Source: Litoditis marina (Eukaryota; Nematoda; Chromadorea; Rhabditida; Rhabditidae). Taken from it: a DNA stretch of 64,000 nucleotides. Shown piece by piece: positions 40,596-52,200 of the stretch. Position numbers and translations under genes: made by a program. Below the pieces are notes generated by a model. It saw only the letters and a list, made by a program, of their open reading frames with translations, was not told where the DNA came from and did not search any database. The stretch is from NCBI GenBank assembly GCA_964036275.1, contig OZ038437.1, positions 19,698,859 through 19,762,858 of the forward strand, in the 5' to 3' direction. Numbering within the stretch: the stretch's first letter is position 1; each line of letters begins with the position of its first letter.

Positions 40596-41486
40596 TAATG
40601 AGATTATTGTAACATGCATTTGAAACGAAAGTATTTCTTATAAAAAAGACTTTTCCATAAGGAATTCAGTCAGAAAGCACATAATGTCCTATCGTAATAG
40701 GATTGTTTATATGAAATCCGAACCATTTCTACCAATCTGCAAAGTCACATGTCGAATAGAGAATAACCATTCTTTTCCTATTCTTTCTTTTCACTCAATA
40801 CTTATAACTCATGGAGTAGTACACATTGGAGTATTGATATAAACAATTTTTTCTAATGAAAACGTTTCAGTGGAATCATTCACTGAACTAGAACTCAACT
40901 AAACTGAATTATTTTTTTATACAGTACAACGAGACAAATAGAAAATAGAGAACAACTATTAATATTGTGTGATTATTAATTTGAACGGTAAAGTGATCGG
41001 TAACATGTTGTACAAAATAGTGATTACGTTTACTAAAATATAAACTGTATCTTAGTAATCTACAAATTGAATTTGTTATGTCAGCCCCCCCCCCCCCACA
41101 ACAAAATCTTACTGGCTGTTACAATTCCATACAATGTAGAAATAAAGTTCGCACATTTTCCAACTGGACTTGGGCAGAAAAACCGAATAACTGCCAGAAA
41201 CAAACACAGAAGAAATTCATGTATACCGTACATGGGTGCAATTTGTACGGGCAACTACTATATTAGGGCTGGAGACGTTAGTACTAATCGATAGATAAGC
41301 TTATCAGAGGAACGGTCTGTCTTTTGAGGGGAGAGACAAAGGAAAAAGAGAGAGATAGAGAGAAAGAGAGAGTTAATAAGAGGTCACTTCTGTTGGAACT
41401 ACAGTAGGCAGGTAAGGCCATTGATAGGGGGAAAGTAAATAGTTGGTGGACGAAACCGGGTTGTACACTAATAAAAGTGACCGATG

Positions 41487-41556
41487 CATTGTAGTTTGAT
41501 CTCGCTGCATACCAATATTCGGAATACATGGGGTTCAAACTACAGACTTAGCGGAA
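41487..41556. repeat. MITE family C copy
   Basis: CATTGTAGTTTGATCTCGC to GGGTTCAAACTACAGAC. Confidence 0.62.
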
Positions 41557-41640
41557 TAGAACCAGATACACCGTAAAGTCTGGCTTGGGATAGAGACAAC
41601 TCTGTACTCGAGAGTCCCAGAGTCTTGGTAACCAACTCCT

Positions 41641-41822
41641 GGCGGCGTAGCAATCCCCAAAAAAGTTCATGAGATCACCTCATGAGCTACTAGCACGAGC
41701 TTCTCATGAGATTCTATTGATTACTATGCTACAACATTAAGAGTTCAGGTGTAGCTCATGAGGTATCTCATGGGAAACTCATATGAACTTCTCATGAGAT
41801 TGGATGGTTTGCTACGCCGCCA
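41641..41822. repeat. MITE family E, full copy
   Basis: GGCGGCGTAGCAATCCCC to GGTTTGCTACGCCGCCAG, rich in CTCATGAG palindromes. In the stretch of DNA between the innexin and UGT genes. Confidence 0.7.
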
Positions 41823-42159
41823 GACTAAGTACCCCATGAAGTCCCATTTTCTAAATACAAAACTCCTTCATCTTTAACGAAAGATGAAGAGTTATATGCA
41901 AGAAGATCTGATTCTATCATATTTTCATTTTTCAGTCAAAATTCAATTCCCTTAACTCTAAACGCGGTTAGGACTCGAAAACTGACATTCGCCGTTGATT
42001 CTTTGAGCTAGGCCTGAGCCAATAGCCACGCCCCCTTATGTCCCCTTCTAACTACCCCAGGTTCTGTCTGGGACACAGAAGGAATAGGATGTTCTGATAT
42101 TGATATAGCTGTGTTCTATTGAAATTAGAGACCGCTGGCAAGAAATGACAACAACAGAA

Positions 42160-42400
42160 CTGATAATAGGGCAATGGGAGTAGAGATAGAAAAGAGAGGG
42201 TAAGAGAAAGGGATAGAGAGAAGAGGAATAGATAGAGAGGAGAGAGAGAAAGTGGAATGCAGAGAAACAGAGAGAGGTAGATATAGACTAAGGCAGAGAG
42301 AGAGAGAGAGAGAGAGAGTTAGACAGAAAGAGAGGGGAAGAGGAAGAAAATGCGAACTAGAAATGAAGCGCGTGAGGGTGAAATGGAGAGAGGGAGAGCC
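42160..42400. repeat. GA-rich low-complexity tract
   Basis: AGAGAGA and AGGGAGA-rich. No gene is supported between 40600 and 43250. Confidence 0.85.
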
Positions 42401-42412
42401 ACACACTACTGA

Positions 42413-42583
42413 GTACGTATACGAGAAGATACCGGCACCTCCATCCCATCCTGCGTCTCCTCAAACATACGCTATTTCTCTGCTCTTACATCCTGCCGAG
42501 ATACGAGTGACACGAAATAGTAAACCAGAGCGAGAGACGCAGGATGGAAGGACGGTGCCGGGATCTTATCGCAGACGTACACT
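42413..42583. repeat. MITE family D copy
   Basis: GTACGTATACGAGAAGATAC, CCATCCTGCGTCTCC, then GAGAGACGCAGGATGG and GCCGGGATCTTATCGCAGAC. Confidence 0.7.
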
Positions 42584-43251
42584 GGATAACAAGTTCGGTA
42601 CGAAAATCAGTTTAGTTCATCAGTTATTGTTCTCAAAATGAGAAGTATAGTGAACGTTGTTGCCAACCGTGGCTATCCTTATCATGCTGTCTTTGTTTCT
42701 TTTGTTCGTAAATGAGTGTAGGGAACGTCTTATCTAAAAACCAATCAATAGACAATACTAAAAAAGAAGAATATAAAAACATATTACAATTATACGCACG
42801 CCCTACATTTTCATTCAAGAAGTAAAAAGTTCGAGACACACTTTCTTTGAGGTCATGGATAATGATTACGTGGAACATGGTATTTTTACAGTTTTTTCGA
42901 TAGTTTTTTCGAAAGCGTGCGTGCGTGATGATCTTGTAGAAGTCGTTCACAGTTACAACCGAACTGTGAGAAGAGGACGAGTACGGCCACCCAATGTCCG
43001 TGGCAAAGAAATTTTCCGAGTATGCAGAGATAATGACTTCTGGAGGGCAGTCAAGAAACACCATCTCGCAACGATATGGAGTGAACTAAATGAATCTTGA
43101 ATCTTGCCTGACGCCAAATGTAAAAGTACACGAATCGTATTTCTAACAACACAACCGGTGTTCCTTCAAACACACGCATGTTCGAGTTTCATCACCTATT
43201 GTTTATACCACTTTAAGTACTCAGAAATCTTTATCCTATCAATCAAACAGT

Positions 43252-46200
43252 TTATTCCAGTTTGTATTTTTGCGAATAAAACATATTGAATACTCGAAAA
43301 GAAATGTAAACAAATACTAGAACTGGTACTAAACAGATAAATGCAATATCGATTAGGTAGTATTGAATAAAATTCATTCGACGCCCGTACGGATCCATAT
43401 GTGGTAGACGACCAAATCTGAAAAAAAATCAATACTACATGATATATTGGAGATAACCGACCTAGTTCACGCGTTCATGAAACACTATACCGTGAAACGT
43501 ACACGAAGTAGGTGGAATAATCTTGTAGTTTGCTCTCGAAGCGAGCCGTTACTCACAAATCGATCGAAAGGAAGCGAGATCAAACTACAAAAACAAAAAT
43601 AATCAGATGCGTGTGGTAGTGAGATGAGAATCGTAGATTCCGGGGGGGGGGGGGTATAAAGTAGTATAAAGTATGCTGCCCTGTACCAGGCGAACCGAGG
43701 AGAACCCGGTAATTCAAGATAACGCACACTCAATTCAAGAATACAACCGTTTGAGCGAAAAAACGATAATTACATTTTCCATAGTCCGTTGATTGGGCTG
43801 CGATTCGGATTCGGAACTACGAATCATGTTTTAAAACGCGTACCTTGCTGCGAATTCACAATGTTGCACCAATAGTTTTCTAGGTGTGATGGGAGGGTTT
43901 TTGAGCATCTCCGAGAGCCTTTTCGCGTTTTTCGCGTAGCTGAAATTAATTCTATATGAATTTCCACCAAGTAAAGTGCCTTCTTTTCTGTATGACACAG
44001 GAATGCATATTCACAGTCAATTCGTCGTCAGCTGGTTCTACTGTTGTTTCTGGCATGTCACTGGAGCTATGTCTCAGAACATACGAATGTTCACCATGAG
44101 GAATCAACCGTACCACCACTGTAGAAGAAGATGTTTGATGATAATGTGATAGTGTATGATAACACCGCCTCGAAACGACGCGAAGTGAAATATTAAGTAA
44201 TAAATGTGAGATAAATATGAAAGTGGCTCCATGAATATAAATACAGCATGTGTGTTAAAGAAAAAGGAGCCCGTATTTTAATTTTTTTTCAAAACGATTT
44301 CTTCACGGGTTCCGGAAATGGTTCGGTTCATTCTCTTTTATTTAAGACAAAAGAGTTTTCGTGTTGTTTATGAATGTTCGTACTTTTTGAACTTTAAACA
44401 ACTATTCTTTGAGTAATGTCATGTTGATACATTCTTGGCAACGTTAATTCTTTCAGTTGAACATGTGGGTCACTCCACTGAGAGGATAGTGACAGTATGT
44501 CCGCAAAAGGTCAGTTTCCTGTTGGCGTATTAATTACACTTAGAACAGCTGGGGGAGTTAAAAATTTAAAGAATGTTGTTTGAAGTTGATGTGAACTCAT
44601 TGTTTTTGTTCTCATAGCTGTGAGGCGCTCCTTTTGTCTCTTTCGAAGCTCCAAGTTGCCAGCATATAGCGAAAATGTCACCAAAGTTTGTTATTTTAAG
44701 CTTGGTTCAGTATCTTATTTGCTTTGTTGGATTATTTAACGATTCATGATTTGATTACGTGAAAATTCATAAATTGAAATGGTTGTTTTAAGGCTCTGAA
44801 CGGTCAAAGTCCCACACTTATTGTCTTGTTCTATTATTTGCGAGAATTTGAACTCGGGGGGCGCGCGGCTTGGCAATTTCACGTTTAAGGAGAGCACACA
44901 CGACAGTAGAGGAAGGCGGTTGGACCCCGGCTCAATAGATAATGTCAGGAGGGCACCGTGGAGGAGAAGACCTCCCACTCTCTCACCCCCGCCTCGTATG
45001 GAGAAAAGGGTGAGTCGTTTTTTCGTCAGTCTCTGGTGAGCGTTCGAATATTTTTCAGAGTAGGTAGTCCTTTTTAATTTCAAAAGTTCACATCGCCTAC
45101 TGCCTTGAAATAACTCCTATTTACTGATTACAACCTGTCAGCCAACCACACAGCAGCAAGGCGTGACCAATCTGCGAAAACGGGCCCGTTCTATTACGAA
45201 TACCTATAAAATCACGATTTGCATTCAAAAAATGTTTTTTTTTTGTCGGACAACTTCACTGAAGTATGCAGCTCACCCATTTCATGAATTTGTTTGGCTG
45301 CGGCCATTAATATTTATGAAGTTCTCACTGATGCGGTAGGCGCACAATTATGTGAACCACGTGTTGTTTCATTTTTCACGTTTCAGGTGGTTCGTGGTGT
45401 GGGAATCAATGGTACCCGCAGTGAATCTTCCGACTTTGATGTCACTGTTCTGTTGAGAGTAATAGATCTATTTGTTTTATTTCGATACAACTTCGAACAA
45501 ACGTGGTGTAGGAAACGTGTATAAGAAATGTTGTTTATTTGAATGCTCCCTGATGAAAACGCCGGTAATTTTGCCGGTTGAGTAGTCATGTCTCACCTGT
45601 TTAAATACGTTCGCTAATGTTTATTTTTCAAATCATCTTTTGAGCAGCTGCTTGTATTCGGCATTAACTGTTACTAGTTTTTCGTGGTATGACAATTTTG
45701 CACATTTTCAATATCTTACTATACTTGCAAAAGAGAGTCGTCTCTTTATGGCTCTAATAAATATTGTGAGCAGTTCACTGCAATATTCTATTTCCGTGTC
45801 TTTCGCTATGAAGGCTTTTCATTTAGTCTAATTTTCTTGTTGGAACTTTTTCGATAGTGTATTGAGCGGCCTGTTGTGATTGCGATTACCGTGACATGAC
45901 CCAGTGCCCGTATGGGCGAAGAGTTGTGGGCGCGCCCCCGCTCACAAGGCGAGGGTTCGATCCCTGTCCGCATTTTGAGTCAACCAGCTGCTAGGTGAAA
46001 AACCTTGGCAACCAGCCAAGACATCTTGGCTCCGCCCCCTATTATTTACTACTGTAGGAGTCTCAGTAGGAATGGTGAGGACTATACCTATCAGAGCTGT
46101 ACTTCAATGATTGAGTAACGCATATACTAGAAGTAAATTGAATGGTAACGTGAATTTATAGTCTTTTTAATCTCTACTGAGACTCCTACAATAAGGTTAC

Positions 46201-49200
46201 GAAACTGCTAAGCCGTTTTTCTCACTTACTCATGATTGAAAAAGTGACAAATTTTCGCACCTCTTTTTCGTTCTAAGGTACAGTAAAAATACGGGAGGGT
46301 TTTTGATGAACTGAATGTTCAGCTACACAACAGCTTTGGAAACGTTTCTAGGGTTACTGTAGGAGTCTCAGTAGGAATGGTAAAAAACTATAGTATTCCA
46401 ATGAGGAATCGTGCATTTTGTCATTACACGTTTCTGAGTTCTGATTTGTTTAACATGTTTCACGTGGCTGTGCAACTAACTAACAGTATATTTTACATGG
46501 TGTCGAAAATATTTTTCATCATCGAACCACTGATTTATCGACACCAGGAAAATTGAATCGCCAATGAAGCAGAACATTGCTTTTAAAGTATAGTTTGCAC
46601 ATTTCCCAACTGGCCTTGGGTAGCTTGCCAATGAAATTTCAAGGCATTTTTTGAACATGTTGAAATAAATCAAAACAATAGAAATTTATGTGAAGGGTTC
46701 TTTTCCTGGGTATAATTCGTATTCATGGAAAATTACTGTAAAATACATGTTTTCTCTAAATAACAGTCGTATCGGTCCTTTAAACTGCAATTTGTGTTAC
46801 TTCTGAGTTGTTTTTTGAGAGAAACTAACCTGTCATGATAAAGAACATTCTCGAAAGTTTCTCTAACTTTTGTTGGATCGATAACATCGATTTTCGAGAA
46901 ATAGACGGCGCCTCCATGGCGACTCAACATCTTCGAATTACGCACTTGATCGGCGAAAAGGGGAATCTGCAATGGGAAATAGATAACCGGTATAGTTCAT
47001 TTCATTCCCACTGCAAATTGGGCAACAAGCCAATGAAATTTTGACGGAATAGTTTTCATCGAAATATTGCGTTCAGTGAAATCTCTTGGACGTCCTTCTG
47101 AGGCTGAATGTAAAATAAACTCGAGAGAAAGTTCACGACCTGCGTCTCTTCAAACGTGAACTTTTTTCGCTCTTGCATATAGCACTCGTATTACAGTACA
47201 GTGTGAGAGCAGAGATTGAGTCAGTTCAGATGTCGTACCATGACAGCCGGTTTGCCGGAATAGGCCAATTCCGTTGTACTTCCGAGACCTCCATGTGTGA
47301 CGAACATTGAGAGACGAGTGTCGGCTGAAAAAAAAAGGATTTGACATTTGGAAAAGTGTAGGAGCTTAATTTCTCTGTTCTAGACGATTCGAGAATACTG
47401 CTTGCTGATTATGTGCCTAATGGCGCAGTGGTCAGCGCCCTGCTAAGAATCTTTTGCTCGCAGGTTTTATTCCGTCGAGCGACAGAAATTTATGAAGTTG
47501 TCTCTAACTATAACTCAATCACACGTTGCTCAAGAGCTCTGCCAGTGTTTTGCTTTGTATATTCTTTCACGTTTGGACAGATTAAAGTAAACTATTACAC
47601 TTTCCTTGTGTTTTTCTGGAACCTAGATTTTACCAAAAACACCTATCTCCTTCGATGTTGGTAAAAAAAGCCAGAAACAAGATTTTATCAGTTCAGAATT
47701 CAATGTTACACTTCCATTGAATTTCCCAGATTTCAGGAAGTTTTCGATTCATATAATACTGTATAAATCAGCGTTACTAGGAGCTAACTATACCTAGAAG
47801 GGCATCTTGCGGAGTCCATTTTTCCAAGAAAACATTCTCCAAATGGTCGGCAATCGTGGTTTCATTTTCATATTTCCATATGAAAGTGGTATTGGGCATT
47901 GATTGAAATACTCGCAGAAGGGACAATCTGGAACAAAGAAAGAGTTACCAAATCATTGTTATAGTTTGATCTAGATACACGTCATAATGCTCGTAGTTTG
48001 ACCAACAATCAGCGGGATCAAACTACAAATAGAGCGAGTTGGGTTCCAACCCCCCCCCCCCCCCCTAAGGACTTGCTGAGGAGCAAGCGAATTCTATAGC
48101 GAAATGTCTCAATTTTCATAAAAGACGTTTTTTTTTCCACACTTAAAATTGATAAGAATCATGTAAACTTCTTTATTGGTGTTCCACCTTCTTTAGTGAC
48201 GAAGCGGTTGGAACTGTTTTCAAAATTTATTCTAGTCCTTTTTTATTATTCAGTCTTATCAGAGTGCATACGCTCGAAGATTCTGTCGTCTTCATCCCAT
48301 CCTGCGTCTCTCGCTCTGCCTCACTATTTCTCGTCTCTTACATCCCGCCGGAATGTAAGAGCAGAGAAATAGCGTATGATTGAGGAGACGCAGAATGAGA
48401 TGAAGTGCCGGGATCTTTTAGCATACGTACTCAAATGTCGTAGTAGGAACCATAATTGAGTGAGAACCGTATTTTGTCATGAAATGTGAGAACGTTTTAT
48501 CTCATTTTCCATGAAACGTACTTGTATTAGTATAAAAAAAACGAGTGTAAAGAAAGTAAAGATTAGTTTTGGATAAATATGTACAAGAAATATAAAAGAA
48601 GTCCAATAAAAATATTTTGAGGAAAACTCTAATCTCGCTCGGTTCAGAATTTCAAAAAAAGGATACCTAGTTTTTGGTTGTCGGAAGAAAACTTCTGACT
48701 GCGACTCAAATAATCTAGCTTATACTCCGTTGTTTTCAAGAGAAGCGAGATTAGCATTTTCCTCAAAATATTTTTATTGGACTTCTTTTATATTTCTTGT
48801 ACATATTTATCCAAAACTAATCTTTACTTTCTTTACACTCGTTTTTTTTATACTAATTGAACTCTTTTTCTATGGTTACGAAGTAACGGTCATTTTTGAT
48901 GAAAAATAATATTTTTGAACAATAAGCTAAACAAGGAATGTTATGTTTTTCTATTGGAGTTTCAAACCGTGCCGTAGTGCAGAACGTTTGGTGTAGTTGT
49001 AACCTCGTTCAAGTGATAGCAAATTTTCCACTCTAGACTCCAGGCACGAATCGAACCTTCGTTCGCCGTGCGTGAATAGAGCGTTTAACCAATCCGCCAA
49101 TCAGACATGTGAATAGGAGTGAAAACCAAGCTGTACCCGCCTGTCATGAGTTCTTCATTGGAAAACGTCTTCCTACTACACGTTAAACTCTTCTTTCATT

Positions 49201-52200
49201 TTTATTTTCACGAAACCGGTCTATCCATAATTTTTTGCGAGACCATTTTCGGCTCTCTCACACGTAATATTCAAATTTCAGACATACCTGGAAAATACGT
49301 ATACCTCAACTTTTTTAGAGCTTTTCAAAAATTTAAGTATTTTTTGAATAAGTTAATTTTGTGCAAAACTATGCCGAGATTTGAGGAGGCGGACACTTTT
49401 GTCGCCGCCGCCCCGCACGGAAGCCATTTTTGCGAGACGTTGGACCCTCTAACTCCTATCAATAAATTCTACTTGGAACGTGAACTTAGTATCTTGTAGA
49501 CGTGTTGCCCTTCAGTGATTCATGCAAAAATCTAAGAAAATAGTCCACGTACTTTGAAGCAAATTGTAATAATCTGTTTTGTAATGTCTGCAGACCTTTG
49601 AACAAAAACTAATCTGCGCAGCGCTCCGCGCTGCGCACGATTCTTCTGGCATTTCGCAGGACAAGGCGATCGATCCAAACGAAACGAGAACAGTCTTCGG
49701 GCGAAGCCCAAGGATTCGATTGTCATGATAAATAATATAACCACTGCAATTCTGTTGATGAGGATATCTGTTTGGTTCGAACTCATTAGCGATTCAGTAG
49801 CGATTTGGTAGTAATTTTCATCTCTCTCAAATACGGGGTAGTTGTTCAGTAGTCGTTTGATAAAAACTTGATAGACATTGTCTGCTATTGAAATATTCTT
49901 CAATAGCTCATACTTCTCTACTAGTGCTTTGATGCGGGTCGCTGCTATACGCGAACTTCGATGAGCTTCCATTTTGAGATAGGAAACAAAGTGTGCCTTT
50001 AGGCTGTTAGGGAATTGCACAGTCACGTGAAACATTTTAAACACACCAGAAGTCATAAACGTGCATTGAAAAAGTGCACGATTCCTCGTTAGAATTCTAA
50101 CTCTACGTGACTACTTTTTACGTGATCAGAAATGCATGTTCACTAGTAGTTCCCTTTCCCCCCCCCCCCTCCAAGAAATTTCTCGCATAGTCACTGGATC
50201 AATGCCATGAGAGTATTTGATAATCCACCATGATGACGAAGAAAAGGAATCAATATCAAATCAGAAGAAGCGGCGATTACAAAGATCTGTGACATGTATG
50301 ATGATCACCGCCTCGTAACGAAACGACGCGAATGAATAAAAAGGTAAATAATAAATAATAAGTAAATGTACTTCTAGTATAATTTAAAAAACAAACAGTT
50401 TCAATGGCCAACCTCGTTTAACTGCTGAGGCTTCTTTCCCTCCATGGTAATTCCTCCAATCTGAACGTTTTTCTGGAGGGTTGGAAATGGGAAATCTACC
50501 AAGGGACTGGTGTTGATGAACTGGTACGTGATCTCCGACAGAACTTGCTGCAACATATTGTAGTTTGTAGTCTGATCCTCAACGCAACACAATGTTGGTA
50601 TGTTTTGTAGGAATAACGCGTCACTTTCATCATGATTCCGGGTTTTTTTTCCCAAAAAGGTGATATTCGTCTAAGATACAGAACATCTGCTGCGTTTAGT
50701 TTACCCTTATTCAAAAGCTATTGAGTTTATTTGGTTTGACTTCCATTGTTATTGTAACTAAGTCTTGTAATAGTGATTAATTTGTCACGGTGAAACTAGG
50801 GGACGAGCTCACAATTCAAGAAGAGTTAGATGAAAAAAAAGCTCATTGAAAAAAATAAGTATAAATTTGCCGACGCATGGAGCACCGTTTTGATGAGTAT
50901 TCCGAAAATCATTCTTTTCCAACTCATCAATAAACTAATTTCTTCAGTTTTTGTTTTCAGACAAGTTTTCAGCTATATGCTCAAAAAGTCCTCTCGTCAC
51001 ATCGAGGAATCTATTGGTTCGTGATTAAACTCGGCGGCAAGAGCCGATTTTTTTCACGAACACTGTTTTCAGTTATAAATGGAGATTTATCTTGAAGATT
51101 ATTTAGAATGCAACATTTTCAATGAAAGTTGCGCACTTGCACCCTAAATTACACGAGAATTTTCTGAAAAATATTGTTACCTCGGCAGTTTTTTCATTCT
51201 CCCCGAAAACTCTGCGGATTGCGGCCCATCCATTTTTGTACTTTAGTGACGAAGTCCAACTATTCATCCTATATTGAACCGTGTTCTCCAGTCTCTCAAA
51301 CACACTCATTCGATCCGAAACACTGGACATCGTACCTGAAACACTATATAGGTATTCGACTATGTCCTACTGTCGATGAACGTCGGCATATTGTTATATT
51401 CTTGGTTTATTGTTTGAGTTTGTGATAATTTGTTGATTGATGCCTTTTCCAGGCCCTGGCGCGTAGCAATCCCTCCAATCTAATCAAAAGTTCAAATGAG
51501 TTTCTCACGAGATACCTCATGAGCTATTCGTGAACTACCAATGTTGTAGCATAGTAACCGATAGAATCTCATGTGAAGCTCATGCGTATAGCTCATGAGG
51601 TATCTCATGAGGTTAATGAGGGATTGCTACGCCGCCTTAAGACGGTGAATCCACCGAATGGTCGCCACATCAAACAAAACATCTTGTCACATCGTGTTTG
51701 GTTCAAACAATGAAACTAATCATTTAGTTTCTCATTGAATCACTCAAAATATTTTGTATTCTATCTATTACAACATGTTTTCGACATTTCTATCCTTTAA
51801 CTCAAACTCCAGCGCTTTAACACTACTCAAACTCTGTTTTCAAATAGGTTGTGAATCGGCTATGAAAAATTTTGAGTGTATATTTTTCGGTTTTGGACAA
51901 TTTCTTCTACATTTTTCGACACAAAATCAAAAACTTGAGACCCGGTTTCAATTCTGATCCGCATATGGGATATGGGAAGTCTGGTGGTTTACACGTCTGT
52001 CTACTTGTCAGAAATGTCTAAAAATTGATTAATGTTCTGCCCAAAATCAAAGTTCGAGAATATTCGAAATTTCGAATCGATTTTCGATTTTCTCAACGCT
52101 TCGAACTTTTGGAAGGTTTTCTTATATTCAAAACTCGAATTTCGACCATTTTTTGATGATTTTTCGTTTTCGAATTTGACTTTAACAACACTAGTGGCAA

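Noticed and set aside
42633..43100. Overlapping frames of 143 codons (-) and 81 codons (+)
   Set aside because: They are antisense to each other, have no motifs and no convincing splice context.
47405..47500. Functional tRNA gene
   Set aside because: Box A and B-like words are present, but no consistent acceptor stem or anticodon arm could be drawn, and similar sequence recurs in family H.
49770..50030. Minus-strand frame reading KALVEKYELLKNISIADN and on toward UGT exon 7
   Set aside because: It lies in the UGT intron between exons 6 and 7 in a frame different from the exon and has no recognisable family. It may be a decayed insertion, but this could not be supported.
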